From contig OZ037767.1 in the NCBI GenBank assembly GCA_964035545.1, forward strand, positions 13,728,801-13,792,800: a stretch of 64,000 nucleotides of DNA, written 5' to 3'. Positions 14,401 through 26,065 of the stretch are shown one piece after another (within the stretch, counting starts at the first letter, position 1; the number at the start of each line of letters is the position of its first letter). The stretch comes from Bugula neritina. Lineage: Eukaryota > Bryozoa > Gymnolaemata > Cheilostomatida > Bugulidae. The position numbers and the translations under genes were made by a program. Under the pieces are notes generated by a model. That model saw only the letters and a list, made by a program, of their open reading frames with translations, did no database searches and had not been told where the DNA came from.

Positions 14401-17400
14401 CAATAAACGCAGACAAAAAATTCAGTAAGTTATTTATATAAAATCAAAGTAGAACCTTTACGATCTAACAGAAATTTTCAGTTGAGCCAAATTGTGATTC
14501 TAATACAGCTTATTCGTTCTTTAAGCTTAAGACTCTCTTTTTCAAACTTTCTTTGCTCATGAAAATGAGGCTGAAACTTTTTCTGTGTTGCAATCAATAT
14601 GAACCTAGTTCAATCTGCTTCTACTGCAGTAATGAAATTTAACCCAGGACTAAAGTAAACATTATATACAAACATGCCACCAAATTGCACAAACCATGTG
14701 TACAAGTAAATAAATAAGAATTGAGAGTGTTACATCACTTTACGACCGTAAATGTAGCTTTATATTATAATAATCAATTTAATTGCAGAGTGTAAAAGAA
14801 CTCTTATTTTAAACTTAGTGTAGTGTAGTGCAACAACTAAACTATGGCAGCATGTAGAAACTTGCTAATATAAGCCATCATAAACTGAATTTCAATATTT
14901 TATTGATTTAAGCCTCCAAGACCATATTATTATATAAGTGCTGGGGTATTAACATTTTAGAGGAGTTAAATATTTAAAACAACCATTTGTATTAAAAACA
15001 TGAAAAAATGCAGTATGTTTTTTGGTTTTGGTGTGATATTATGTACAATTTCAAATGTTTTGGATGCTACTTTTTTCTTATGTTGTATTTATGTTGCTTG
15101 GTTTGAAGCGTTCATCAAACATGTCGATTTTGAAAATTTTAAATAAATGCAGACATGAGATACTTGCAAAACTGCACAAAAAGTGTGAAGGTATAGAGCT
15201 AAGGCTACATGTCAATGCTGTAGAGTTCAGACTATTTGCAGCAACCTAATGTATCATATCATATTTAGTGTATATCGTATCATATCATAGTATTTATTGT
15301 ATATCACACCATATACATGTAGTAGCTACTGCATCATATCATAATATAGCAGTTATTGAATAAACTGTATTTTTCATGTATAGACTGTTGAGATTTTATG
15401 CTCTTGAATTTGTTATACACTTATGCAGACGACAGTTGAATGACACTATCTGTTCCTTCCTCCAGAAAGCAAGAGTTTATAGTCATAATGTGACAACTTG
15501 GAGGTAAACAGACACTACTTTTATGTGCTGAACTAAATCACTATAAAATTAAGAAGTCACTTACACAAATTATTCATTTCACTGGCTAATTGTTATACAA
15601 AGCTATAATAATTATATCGTTGGAGGGAAAGTCAATACTTCAAACCGGCATTTCATTCAACTGATTTCTTCTGCATATAAATATAACATAGAAATGTTTC
15701 ACATGTCAACCTGCAGCGAAGCTAAACATATTGATTTCTCAGTCAATTGGCTAATGTTGAGGAATGGGATGCTCAAACCCCGACCCACAAAGAAAAGCAT
15801 GTGTCTTAGATTAAAGGCTTGAATCAATAATGAACTAATTGAGCAACAAATGAGAAAACAAAACCTCTTGACTTGCAGTAAATAATTAGATATTGTGAGC
15901 TCAGCTGTTCCCAGACCTCTGGCAGTTTAACATACAATAATACAGGCTGTTGACACTCCTTAATTTGCAAATCACAATAACGCAATTTTGGCATTGTCCC
16001 CATACCCCTTATGTCTTTCTTCACATTCACTTGTATACACGTATTGTGTTGTACATGCATTTATTAATCATTATAAATGACGCATCTTATCTAAGCTTGG
16101 TAATATATGCAATATACACTACTACTTCTTTAAGATAAGGTGCTGCCGTGCTGGATGGTCAGTGGCAGCATGGGTTGAGTGCACCGGCATCAGATATGGA
16201 CCCTGTAGCCAGTTGTTAAGTGGAGTATTGTTGTGTCTCATAACCCAAGCTATCAACACACTTAAACTGGCCGTTGCACAAAGAACGGCTCAAGTATTAT
16301 TTACAAACAGGAAACGCTATAATAATTACACCGTGCATTTCACTCTATTTAGACGAGTATCTCTCGCATTAACATCATTTCCTGTCTAATGAATTCTGGG
16401 ATTCCAATATTTGTTTACACAGGAAACTAGTATAAACTGAGATGTTGGCCCAGCACCGGTCTTATTGACATAAAGTCTGTATTTTGACTGTAAACTTAGA
16501 GAAGGCTTGGCTACAGATAGTGTGTTGGCTAATGGCTTTAATGTGACAACAGGTCAAACTTTAGGGTCTTGTCTAGACACACTGCAGACAATTTGACAAG
16601 CTAAGAGCCAGAACTGAAGCTATAAAAGTTGACACTATAATGATTTGTGACAAACCATTTGAGCATTTTATTTGAAATCCCACCAAGTCCCACTTTCTGT
16701 ATGGCTTTTCTATTATCAACTCAGATAATTATGAAATATTTTCAACATTGCATGACATAACATATTATGATTTAGTAATATATAATATGACATTATACGA
16801 TATGTTATTGTAGAATGTGATGCAGCATGATGAATATATCTCAATCAAGACTGATTCTGGAAAAGCATGAATCACCAAAATTAATGTGAATCTAAAATAA
16901 AAAATGCTTTGAAGTTTGTGAAATGCCCATGTCCGAGTATTTCAGATGCTCTTTTAACAGAGTTATAGACTCCCTCAGGTAATCAAAACTAATTGATAGG
17001 GTATGAACAAAAGCGATAGTTTTTCAAAAGCCGTTATAAATTCTAGCAGAACTTTTTGGCCTAAAAAGTTATCCGACTATAAAATGAACTAACCACATTT
17101 CAAACTTACACATCAATCTGAAAACTATGAATTAGCATTTCTATGCCTTATGGAGTTATTGTGAGTTTCACCAGTTTTACAGCACATAAATTATTAACAT
17201 GACCCAGTTCACAACACCGCAATATATGATCAACAAATCATAACTTCTTATTTTCTCAAAATGCAAAAAATCTACATCACTTTAAAAACTAATACTTTTC
17301 TTACTAAAGTTATTAAAACTTAATAGGGAATTTAAATATATAGGTCATAAAACATTTTTTGTGGCATATGTATTTGTCTTCTCTTTCTATAGAAATTAAA

Positions 17401-20400
17401 AATCACCAACATTTCATAACTCATAACTCATAAAAGAGAATGCTATATTCTGTATTACTCTACTTCCCTTGAATATTTTACAGCAGATAGCTTAACTTCA
17501 AGACTCTGCCACCCGCGCAGGACCACTGATCATATCTTAACCAAATCCTTCTATTAATAACTTTTTTAAAAAATTTATAAAATTTATTAAATTTACTTGA
17601 AAGTTTAAACATCCTGTAGGTATATAATTGACTCACCACCTGGCAGACAAGAACTCCCTGTGACCTGGTTGGAACATTGGCATACGACACGACCGTCACC
17701 CTTCACACACACTTCACCGTTAGGGCATATGTTTTGAGTGAGAGAGCACTTTGAGTCATTCATCACAAGGTTGTGGGAGTGCAACACTCTTGGAATTATC
17801 AGCTCCTGCTCTTCTGTGCAGTTTGTATACGATAGATGAGTTATCTCCCCAATAAATCTGTAACAAACAGAATTTTAATAGAAATTATACCTTTATTTTT
17901 TTATACCAAATATTTCGCACAATTTAGATTGATAATTTATGATATAAATAGACTTTTTCCGGGATTAGTCAACCAAAGTACAATTAAACACTCAATTAAT
18001 GCAGAAATCAGGAAACAGGTTGTATTGTACCGGCGGCTGTAGTAGACAGAGGGATTTGCCAACCCCTGACGCTGATTCTCCAACCAACGAGGTAACCCAC
18101 CAATATACATGTCACTACAAAAGTAAACAAATATGCTGTTATTTTATGTTAAAGAGTGCTTGGCATATGGTTTCTATTTTCTGTATTAACGAAAAAATAT
18201 CTATGCTAAAAATAGCATCCTCTTATAGTGTCTAACAGGCGGCCCTAGGGCCGGATGTAGCCCCCAGCCTACATTTATGTGGCCCTCAAAGGCATAAAGC
18301 TATAATTAGTTTTCATATGTATACATGAATTAGAGTGAAAAAACACCTTTTAAAGGTCTTATTTCTACACATGCTACAAAACATGCAGTCTGTAGTGACT
18401 ATTGGGACTTAATTGTGCAATGTTTCATGAGAATTCGGATAAAGTGATTTGAAAAATGCAGATGCTGTGGCCCGACCCCCAGCCCAAGCTGAAGCTTACA
18501 ATGTACGTGGCCCTCGGTCTAAAAAGTTTGGGCACCTCTAGTGTACAACATATAGGTATTTGTTTTTGTGATTATACCAGTTGCAGTTTTCATGAAAACT
18601 GTGCGATACTGATAGACCATTACATCAATCGTCATTAGAAATAGTTATCCAATCAAATGTGATGATTCTAATCTCTGCTGACAAAATGCAGCCATTTTGT
18701 AATAAGTAAAGCTGCCATGACAACAGCGCTCAGTAAAATACCTCCCTACAGCTTTGCTATGGTTTCCAAACTCGATATCCTTAAAATTGACCGTCCATTT
18801 CTGTGAAGTTTCGTCTACGGTCAACGTTGTCACTCGATTTCTCCGCTCAATGCTTACTCTGTGCCATTTCCTGTAAAAATAACCTCAAAATTATATAAAT
18901 TAAATATATAATATAAGATGATTTATGCTTAGGGTTGTTTTATGTGTTATAGGATTGTGAAACTGCTGCAATTGAATAGCTAGGAGCTGTGACATCACGA
19001 TTTTAGTACAGAAGAAAAGCTTTGATAGCTTTGAACAGCTGCGGAAATCTCATTCTAGAAAGAGCCTGGTAAATTATGATATCCTATATATGCACAGCCC
19101 ACTAACTATGTCTTTAGCAACTCATCTATTGTAACCAATAATTTACCTTGCTAACACAGTTATTCTACAAAACTATATACTTCTTAAAATTCCATTACCT
19201 GCTATTTAAATCTAGTAAAATGAATTTGCTAAAAATATTTAAAACTTGTTGTCTACTCACTGTATCTCACAAGTTTTCAACCACTCAAAATATTGCCATT
19301 TATATGGTGACAATCACAATAACATATTTTGCTAAATTTCAATGAATATTTGAAATGTACTCTTCTGTTTCAACATAACTACATGGTTTAAACGAAACAG
19401 CTGTAAATATGGTGTAGGCTTTCAATTTCATGGATAGTGCTTTGAAAGCTTAATTCATAACTCACAGCTTTCATACAGCTTTATTATATACATGAGTCAT
19501 TATTGAGTTGCCATGTATAAGTGACCAGGTTCATCGGGTCACATGACCTAGTTCACATGACCTAGTTCACATGACCTAGTTCACATGACCTATTTCACAT
19601 GACTTATGTCACATGACTTATTTCACATGACCTATGTCACATGACCTATGTCACATGACTTATATCACATGATCTAGGATATCACAGCATCTATACAACT
19701 ATAGATTTCATTCATGTGTATTGATTATAGATACTTGGGCTGTAACTGGTCACATGGCCTATGTCACATGACTTATGACATCACTACACTTACCCATCAT
19801 TTAGGTTCTTGCTTACAGCAAATTTCAACACCCGACCTTTCGTGAATCTCAGCTTCAGTACCATAACACCCTGAACCACAGAAAGCTGCAGGTAATCAGC
19901 ACTCTCCCCATCATCCTGGTAGAGCAGAAGCGCAGAACTGATGTTACATCTGAACTCAAAGCTGAGCTTTGTCTTAGAACAGATGCGCCAGGACTGGACG
20001 GCTGCGTAACCACCATTACCTCCTGGTACAAAGAGCAAAATTATGAAATAAAATATTTACACCAAACTGTGCTCTAAAATAGGCCTTAAAACTATCACTT
20101 GAGCCACAATGAGGTACGACAACTCCAAGATGTAATGAACTAAATACTAGCTGGCATATTTTCTACTTTACTGATTTGAATTTTAGGTAAAGTTTGTAAA
20201 TTATATTCTTTAGTATTTTATTATATATATAGGACAGTAGAAATATGTGTACTAATATTCTGTTATAGTAATTCTTAATTTTAACAGATATATCATTACT
20301 CTATATCAGTTTGACATGCTAATGAATTCTAACATTCTTTCCAAAATATTGATTTAGTCACGATTTTTGCAACTGCAAGCTCTAAGAAGTTGTGAAATCA

Positions 20401-20995
20401 AAGCTAAATATTGCAGAAGGGCCATGTTTATATTTCAGCATATCAACAGGCAAGGCTTATGTAATCAATATTATAATCCCTATTGGAAACACTCATTAAA
20501 GCAAACATTTTAAAACGATACTTTGACTTGAGATAGATTAAAAAACAAAAGCCACCATTTGAAATAATCAGTATAATATGTGAGAGTATAGATACACATT
20601 CATTCAGATATAGTTTTAAGATAAAATGGAAAGCTTATGATATGTCATTATGAAATTCTTGAAAAGTGTGGAGAGCTTGATATAATTTAATTAAAGCGTG
20701 ATTACTAAAAATTTATACAGCTATACATGTGTACATGAGCTTAGAGCATTTAGACGCAGTAGTGGAGAAAATAGGATAAGCTAAGTTCTTCAATTTTCTT
20801 AATAGATTTTGGTTTGGGGTGTAAGTTGAAATATAGCTTCTATTGCTACATTTTTAATCTAGAGTACAGGCTTTCCTGATTTCTCCATTACTTCACCTGC
20901 TTCCTTAAAATAAGATGAATAAGCTCACCCTGAAACTTCATCGCTGCCACACAGGTCAGCAAGTTGATGACTAGACTAAGTTGTCCTAGCTTCAT
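571..20995 (-). CDS. NRXN: alpha-neurexin, 3' end outside window
   Basis: Neurexins are presynaptic adhesion receptors that bind neuroligins and other postsynaptic partners. Twenty coding exons are read on the minus strand: 20995-20929, 20022-19794, 18870-18742, 18114-18031, 17857-17637, 10673-10530, 10191-10025, 9701-9675, 8335-8174, 7767-7511, 7107-6948, 5412-5235, 4739-4620, 4404-4184, 3934-3754, 3311-3090, 2484-2260, 1710-1544, 1246-1057, 699-571. All junction phases agree, giving 1093 codons with no stop. The order signal peptide, LNS1, EGF1, LNS2, LNS3, EGF2, LNS4, LNS5, EGF3 is that of alpha-neurexin; the last exon ends in phase 1, so LNS6, membrane segment and tail should lie below base 1. 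Introns contain tandem repeats and SINEs. Contactin-associated proteins were considered, but the repeating LNS-EGF-LNS pattern and residue-level similarity favour neurexin. Confidence 0.94.
2621..2694 (+). repeat. tRNA-like remnant
   Basis: The stretch looks like a decayed tRNA body: a D-arm-like TAGTGTCATTGTTAGCGC, an anticodon-arm-like segment around GCTTGCAAGC, and a T-arm-like GGTCCCGGGTTTAAATCCC ending in GGGGGCA. The 5' end does not pair with the 3' acceptor strand, so a functional tRNA is unlikely. It lies in a neurexin intron. Confidence 0.4.
3090..4404 (-). CDS. NRXN: neurexin LNS4 exons
   Basis: Exons 4404-4184, 3934-3754 and 3311-3090. The first starts VIARFSGSQYLLG and has ISFRTRFAFGSLLLT, matching the LRFRSQRAYGILMAT segment of LNS4. 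The second has MNDNSWHTVKVVR followed by VVVDGKTVVGG. The third ends PGFIGHIHTFMLNGVNYL, like NFIGHLQSLTFNGMAYI in vertebrates. All three join in phase. Confidence 0.9.
3349..3402. repeat. (GTGC/GTGT)n microsatellite
   Basis: Alternating GTGT and GCGT dinucleotide repeats just upstream (minus sense) of the neurexin exon 3311-3090. Confidence 0.9.
4620..7767 (-). CDS. NRXN: neurexin LNS3 and partial EGF2 exons
   Basis: Exons 7767-7511, 7107-6948, 5412-5235 and 4739-4620. LNS3 hallmarks are AYISLTFMTETRDGLLLYSYG, FAVELLDGYIYFIL, IYLAGLNYTLGG and GFVGCLNNVKIDG. The exon ending at 6948 uses a GC donor (ACG then GCAAGT); with it the phase is 0 and the text reads on into LDGLPKTITIG exactly where the family needs it. 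The last exon (VLQNLQDIAKEQM then HEC...LAC...LPC) starts EGF2, but only the first two EGF cysteines after the linker cysteine are present before the next exon begins. Confidence 0.86.
6545..6680 (+). mobile_element. SINE copy 1
   Basis: It shares an ordered set of blocks with the reverse complement of 11830-11975: TTGGTGATGTTACGAAGGGC, ATACAGTCAT, ATTGCTC, GTGTCACA, then TTAGCT and a run of A. The head has a tRNA-like GTGGTTCAGGGGTTA segment. The copy is diverged and lies in the neurexin intron between 7107-6948 and 5412-5235. Confidence 0.6.
8174..10673 (-). CDS. NRXN: neurexin LNS2 exons
   Basis: Four exons: 10673-10530, 10191-10025, 9701-9675 and 8335-8174. The opening residues TATFSGSEFIYYNF match the ATFKGSEYFCYDL start of vertebrate LNS2, followed by GNGLLFYTG, TNYINIGLANGALY and DDNTWHTVEVTRN. 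The 27-base exon sits at the position of canonical splice site 2. The last exon ends with YHGCLRN and continues into the next block as VVFSADDAIILDLLSMAHR. The intron between the last two exons contains a 31-bp satellite array. Confidence 0.92.
8400..8795. repeat. 31-bp tandem array (about 12 copies)
   Basis: Direct repeats with the core TGACACATATATTATATACA followed by GTGTATATATA, period 31, small changes between copies. A degenerate continuation with the same words runs on in 8930-9065. In a neurexin intron. Confidence 0.9.
9675..9701 (-). CDS. NRXN: 27-base neurexin micro-exon at splice site 2
   Basis: The exon lies between a TTCTGTACAG acceptor and a GTAAGTA donor and encodes LNATQGVCA. 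Both sides are phase 0, so inclusion or skipping keeps the frame. It falls right after VTRNVEK in LNS2, where vertebrate alpha-neurexins have splice site 2 with inserts of 8 to 15 residues. Homology of position is seen; alternative use is inferred. Confidence 0.75.
11830..11975 (-). mobile_element. SINE copy 2
   Basis: Read on the minus strand it has a good RNA polymerase III box B (GGTTCGATGCC), then CCATTGGTGATGTTAGGAAG, ATCCAGTCATGATTGCTCC, TTAGCTCA, and a 3' tail CAGGGGTTTCTCACAGGGA. The same blocks occur at 6545-6680, and the tail recurs at 63957-64000. Confidence 0.7.
13390..13465 (-). CDS. NRXN: alternative neurexin first exon (second signal peptide)
   Basis: A 76-base open exon starts with ATG at 13465, has an in-frame TGA just upstream, and ends in CTGCAG followed by the donor GTAATG. 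The 25 encoded residues begin MAAFEIIRIF, continue through a Leu/Phe-rich core and end LVSA, a classic signal-peptidase site. It ends in phase 1, as does the EGF1 exon, so it can splice to the LNS2 exon at 10673 and would yield a secreted-side protein starting at LNS2. It lies inside the intron between EGF1 and LNS2 on the same strand. What is seen: signal peptide, donor, phase. Use as an alternative promoter is inferred; a separate short gene is the main alternative. Confidence 0.72.
17637..20995 (-). CDS. NRXN: neurexin exons 1-5: signal peptide, LNS1, EGF1
   Basis: Exon 1 (20995-20929) encodes a signal peptide beginning MKLGQLSLVI, with a hydrophobic core, followed by KFQG, like the LEFRG start of LNS1 in known neurexins. 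Exons 2-4 (20022-19794, 18870-18742, 18114-18031) hold LNS1 with hallmarks NDGKWHRVSIERR and MYIGGLPRW. Exon 5 (17857-17637) carries the end of LNS1 (FIGEITHLSYTNC) and an EGF module with CPNGEVC and VVCQCSNQVTGSSC. The acceptor and donor of every exon fit consensus. Exon 5 ends in phase 1, matching the LNS2 exon at 10673. The intron between them is about 7 kb and holds the alternative first exon. Confidence 0.92.
18234..18538. mobile_element. hAT-like non-autonomous element
   Basis: The right end reads AAAAAGTTTGGGCACCTC, which on the other strand is GAGGTGCCCAAACTTTTT, a typical hAT terminus. The left end (CAGGCGGCCC) is diverged. The flanks TAGTGTCT and TAGTGTAC look like an eroded 8-bp target duplication. 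No transposase. In a neurexin intron. Confidence 0.45.
19528..19760. repeat. CACATGACCTA tandem repeats
   Basis: About a dozen copies of a 13- to 15-bp unit (CACATGACCTAGTT and variants such as CACATGACTTATTT), the last two near 19750. Next to the donor of neurexin exon 2 (19794). Confidence 0.85.
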
Positions 20996-22675
20996 ATCCT
21001 AACTATTGCAACTAACACACTGCTTCCATGCCCCCTGAAGCTCTACAAGATACCATTTCTTTACAGCTAAAAATTGACAACTGCTTTTAAAATGCTTTCT
21101 GACCGGCCTAAAATGACAACAGAGCACGAAGAAATAGATTCCAAAGTCGATTGTCTTGCGAACTTGTCAGTAATTGAGAATTCCTAAGTTTTACATGCAC
21201 AATCAGCACTCAAACAGGATACACAGTAATAGCTTCTAACAGCAGCTTATCCTGAAAAAATACGAAAGGGAAATGTCACCTGATATTATAGATCTTCATG
21301 TCCAGCAGCATGTAGTTTGAAATGTCAGCAGCATTGCAAGAGACAGACAATCTAGTGGAGCCCTAATTCTGGTTAATTTGCCGACATCTTGATCAATTAA
21401 ATGTTCTTGGATAGTTGCCAGAAAATCTTCCAAGTTGAAAACATTTTAATTAATTTGTTAAAAGTAATTCAAAATATCTACACAAATGTGAGAAAGTAAC
21501 AACATTTAATGCCTTTGAAGGGTGCGATGTTGAAGTGAAGAATATATTTTGATATCTTAGAAAAGATGTTCTGTAACTAAATAATATTTTCTACCATATA
21601 TCAGTTTTTCTAATATAGATTAGATGGCAAATTAAAATGTAGCAATGACATTCATACATGAGCATATATTAATTATGTTTGGGCATTGATGAGAAAAGGA
21701 ACTTGTGGAGGGGCGACCATGTAGCAAGTGAAGGTCAGAAAGATGATTAGCCTGCAGAGTGTTTCTAAAACCTCTATGAGAAATGTATATTAATTATAGC
21801 TTAAGATTCTGATCTTTGTTTGAGAGGTGAGGGCTACCTCACATTCTCATACCAATGTTGGTCAGTAAAACTAGGCCATGTTCCACGCACCATTTGATAT
21901 TTAAGACTTGGTAAATCCACCATGCTGCAGCTGATATTACTTTCAATATTTTTTGTTATAAAGGATAAACAGTTTAGGTTCACAAAAGCGAATATCATAT
22001 ACATCTGACAGTGCATTGGTAAGTAGAGTAAGTATTCCCTGTCTAGAATATAATATACTTACCTTTGGGGCCACATTGTAAGCAGTTCTATACGACAGGT
22101 CTATAGGTCATTGAGAGCTCATTGCAATCAGGTCTACTACAGACTTAGAAGTTGTGGAGAGCTCATTGTACAACCTTGCGTATTGGATAACACCAAGCAC
22201 TCACTTGTATACATGAAGATGAAAATCCTACCTACTTGCATATATTATTTGATTGAATGATGACAGATAAACACATCTACCTGCCTTCAATCAATATGCT
22301 GTCGCTGCCAGCTAAGTGACAGCTAATCAAAGAGGCTGCCAGTTAAGCTAATGATTGAAGTCACTACATTGTCAACACTCTAATTATTATCATAATTATA
22401 AATATTATTGCTGGCAGAACAATCAAAGAGAATAGAAGAAAGATTTGAGTTAATATTTCAGCCAGTTCATTAAATTACTACGTAAGTGAAGATAATATTT
22501 TAATTACGGATAATGATGGCATAGAGCTAGTCTTAGATATTTTAATATATTAATGTTATTGGCAGCTCTCACATTAAGTAATATGGATAACCACAAGAAT
22601 TAAATTACCAACAGCTACAATCTGGATGGGACACTTGTTTGAATTTTAGTAGACTGTAGCTTGCTATTGCCTATC

Positions 22676-22763
22676 ACCACCGCCACCACCACCGCCACCA
22701 CCACCGCCGCCACCACCGCCACCACCACCGCCGCCACAACCACCACCGCCACCACCACCACGG
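22676..22763. repeat. (CCACCACCG)n tract
   Basis: A GC-rich run of CCA/CCG triplets in otherwise AT-rich DNA, between neurexin and GLRX5. No open frame with splice signals uses it. Confidence 0.9.
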
Positions 22764-23059
22764 CAATGTGTTAATATGATAGGCCAACTGTCTTGCCTTC
22801 TCATATTATTACTTGCCAAATACAAACTTATTTATTATAGGCACTCATTCATAAAGTCAGATCTTTCAATTGTTATATATAAATATTCCAAGCCTGCAGT
22901 AAAATGAATGTATATAGCAGACAACTCCAGCATTTATTCAGTTGTTGGATTCTTACACTATACCTCAGACAAGATAGAACTTTAGCTTCAGGTGAATGTA
23001 TGGTCTTCCATCACTCATGAGTATTTTGTGGCTACCTACTACGTATATGTACTATATGT

Positions 23060-23060
23060 G

Positions 23061-23105
<45 letters not shown>

Positions 23106-23480
23106 ATAGTAAATATGTGTATAGTATGTATGTGTATAGTATATGTGAATAGTATGTATGTATAGTATGTATGTGTATAGTATGTGTGTGTATAGTATGT
23201 GTGTATATAGTAAATATGTGTATAGTATGTGTATAGTACGTATATATAGTATGTATGTGTATAGTATGTGTGTGTATAGTATGTGTGTGTATAGTATGTA
23301 TGTGTATAGTATATATGTGTATAGTATGTATATGTATATAGTAATTGTGTATAGTATGTATATATAGTATGTATGTGTATAGTATGAGTGTATAGTACGT
23401 ATATGTATATTTTATGTGTATAGTATGTATGTGTATAGTATATATATATATATAGTATGTCTATAGTGTGTGCTTATATT
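23060..23480. repeat. (TATAGTATGTGTG)n array
   Basis: A (TA)n and (TG)n start followed by a variable array of TATAGTATGTGTG-type units. Its plus-strand reading frame (YSMCVYSMYV) is a repeat artefact. Confidence 0.9.
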
Positions 23481-24168
23481 CAAGGACTACTTTCCATGTA
23501 GCAGAATCAAAACTTAGAAGCTTATCTTTGTTCACCGACATGGCTTTAGTTTCCATTCTAGACTAGCTCCCAGCTGACTACAAGCTTTAGAATGTATTTT
23601 GCATACAAAAATAACCAATTTCTTTAAAGGTTGTGCTACTGGTAAACATCTACTGAAAGAACTATTGCCTCTCAACAAAGAAGTGACAGCAATGTGCAAT
23701 GACTGCCCCTGAATTGTGTCGAAGTTTCCTGCCTGGAGCTACAAGTGACATTAAAAACTTTTCTTCCACTAGCATCAACATTATACCTGCTAGCAACAGA
23801 GATAGGGACTATTTTATAATTCGAGCACATCTATATTTGCATTTTTATTCATGGAGTACATAAACCAGCAAATCACAATACATAAATAAACTATAATTTT
23901 ACCACCACATTTAGCTTCAGTAAGCATTCCTACAGTAGAAGTAGTACCAGGGTATATTTGACATCCTCAACAGTCATGGACAGCATAAATATTATTATTT
24001 GAATATTTTACATAAATTTAACTGAATTGATAATTTTCAGCATCTGATTTTAAAAAACCCCACATCTTAGGTAAGATATGCAAAAATTCAATAAATGAGC
24101 TTACAGAAACCTTGCCAACAGGAAAATTAAACTACCACTACTGTTACAACGCCACATCTGGTATAATA

Positions 24169-25140
24169 CTACGACTTAGAAGGTTCTGAATCGTCGGACA
24201 GCGCAGATGTTATCCCGACGTCTTTCAGCTGTTCAATGAGTTCTCCGGATTTATGCAGTTCCAGCATGATGTCACATCCTCCGACAAACTCCCCGCCTAT
24301 AAACACCTGAGGGATTGTGGGCCAGCTAGTGAACTCCTTTATACCTGTTAGCAGACAGACAGAATTACAAAGACCTATCCTTTGCTAACGTTTTTCTACA
24401 ACTGACAAATTACTCTTGTTAAATTGAGTATTATATAAATATTAGCACTATCTTTTCACTAGCAATCACGGAATTTTCTTTTAAGAAAGAAAATAATCTT
24501 CTAAATATGGTTTTAAAAGAGAGCATGCGATATTCATCTTTTAAAAAAGCAACAACCAAAATACACTGCTGTATACCCTGCATACAATAATTAAATTATT
24601 ACACTGCAATTGAATGTAGACCTTTACAACCAAATATTCAAAGTACATATTTACAAACTAAGCTAGCCAACTTTGCTCAACAAAAACACCAATCATGATA
24701 GTTATAAATTATAATAGCTTCCTTTAAGAATTCGAAAGTACATCACAATATAAATTTAATCACAAAAAAGTAACGAAAACCGTAATTAATAAAGTTGAGC
24801 AAACCTCTACATACAAAGCTACTTTTAACAGTGAAACATTCACTTGTAATTTTGGAAAATGGTAGCTGACTAGAGATTGACCTTCACCTTGTCTAATATC
24901 CTCATCCTCAAGGACATTGTGAGCCGATAGATTACTTCTGGCAACTTCATGAATATCCATGATCTGAACGACAGCCCTGCTGAATCCGCACATCGGCTGA
25001 TCAGGTGTTCCTTTCATAAACATCACTACCTTGTTGTCTTTCACCAACTGTCCTATTTTTTCTTGGACCTCATTAGCTGTTGTATATTGTCGACCAAACC
25101 GGCTGACCGGCACAAGGTAACGCGAACACAAGCGAAACAT
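24169..25140 (-). CDS. GLRX5: mitochondrial monothiol glutaredoxin 5
   Basis: Two exons, 25140-24888 and 24344-24169 (stop TAG), phase 1 junction, 142 residues, normal for the family. GLRX5 carries a 2Fe-2S cluster in the mitochondrial matrix and passes it to acceptor proteins. The amino end ([19 protein letters not shown]) is Arg-rich and Ser/Tyr-rich without acids, fitting a mitochondrial presequence. The glutaredoxin fold shows [15 protein letters not shown] with the monothiol CGFS centre, then [19 protein letters not shown] and [11 protein letters not shown], the glutathione-binding segments. The donor is CAAG then GTGAAG; the acceptor is CTAACAG. A gag-only LTR element is inserted about 580 bases upstream of the start codon. 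Confidence 0.95.
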
Positions 25141-25716
25141 GGCGGTTTTGGTTTAAAAAAAAGTCTACAAAACAGCCAATAATTTTGAATTCAAAAAATA
25201 ACATTACAAGGGAAACAAAATAAAAATTAATACTAGCAAAAACTATTGCTTATATTTCACAGCAATATGAACGTAATACCTTAATTGTGTGAATATGAAG
25301 GTTAATGTCCATCAACAGTTTAAAGATTTGTTAGAAGTGTTGAATATTGGCTTCAGCTTTCTGAATATTATGTGAAAAGTTCTTAGATTTGAATGATCAA
25401 TGTATACCGCAACATATCAATGATTAGTTGCAAGTTTGAAATTGGCAAAGGCTTATGTTATAAAATTATACCCAACAGCTATAGGACAACCTACAAGGCT
25501 AAAACCTTCATCACATAAGTGTTATGTAGCCCTGAATTCTAACTTTAATAAAACTGCTTCACATAAGACATTACTCTACAAACCTATAATTTTTTCATAA
25601 TTTAGTATAAAGTTTAAAGGGCCTCAAGTCTGAGTTTTTATTAAACTGCTTTTTCATAGAAATAATTTGTCAAGAAACTCTATTCCTGCACCTAACTACC
25701 TAGTCCAAATCATGAC
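25141..25716. other. GLRX5 upstream region
   Basis: AT-rich sequence that should include the GLRX5 promoter. No clear promoter element or other gene is visible. It ends at the 5-bp target site ATGAC (25712-25716) of the LTR element. Confidence 0.5.
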
Positions 25717-25929
25717 TGTTATAGTGGCACGCTGAGAGTTTAGCTAATGACAATAGCCTATCAGATACGTGAGCTATAGTGTTACTAAGAGTTGCCCTAC
25801 CAGCCATCGTATAGCTGAGATAGCTACAAGCTAAGGCAGATAAAACCCAGACAAACAGAGTGAACGGTCTCTTTCATCTAGCAGCTTTATCACTGGTAAG
25901 ACACACTATTACATTGTGGTAATCTAACA
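25717..25929 (+). repeat. 5' LTR of gag-only element
   Basis: 213 bp, TG...CA ends, matches 29147-29359 with no difference seen by eye. Contains GCAGATAAAACCC, a TATA-like segment that could be the LTR promoter. Confidence 0.95.
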
Positions 25930-25945
25930 TGGCGCAGTCGGCAGG
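25930..25945 (+). other. primer-binding site
   Basis: TGGCGCAGTCGGCAGG begins right after the LTR. TGGCGCAGTCGG-type sites are known in arthropod gypsy-like elements; the primer tRNA is not assigned here. Confidence 0.75.
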
Positions 25946-26065
25946 ATTTTAACGAACCTGCCAGTGAGAAACTCTTTCTGTCCTTACAACTATAGATGAT
26001 AGATAAGTACTTTCTTCAATTAATCATTATCAGTTGCAAGTGTTTTGAATATAATATAATAATAT

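Larger units (their letters stand above)
10674..17636. other. NRXN: large neurexin intron
   Basis: Apart from the alternative first exon (13390-13465) and a SINE (11830-11975), I see no gene here. The sequence is AT-rich with short open frames that lack splice signals or family similarity. A GC-richer patch at 16135-16390 does not resemble anything I recognise. Confidence 0.6.
20996..24168. other. spacer between neurexin 5' end and GLRX5 3' end
   Basis: The neurexin promoter should lie just above 20995, but I see no TATA box or other clear element. The spacer has two repeat tracts (22676-22763 and 23060-23480). No supported gene. Confidence 0.6.

Noticed and set aside
21834-22016. 60-codon minus-strand frame in the neurexin-GLRX5 spacer
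   Set aside because: No similarity, splice sites or repeat structure; chance length in AT-rich DNA.
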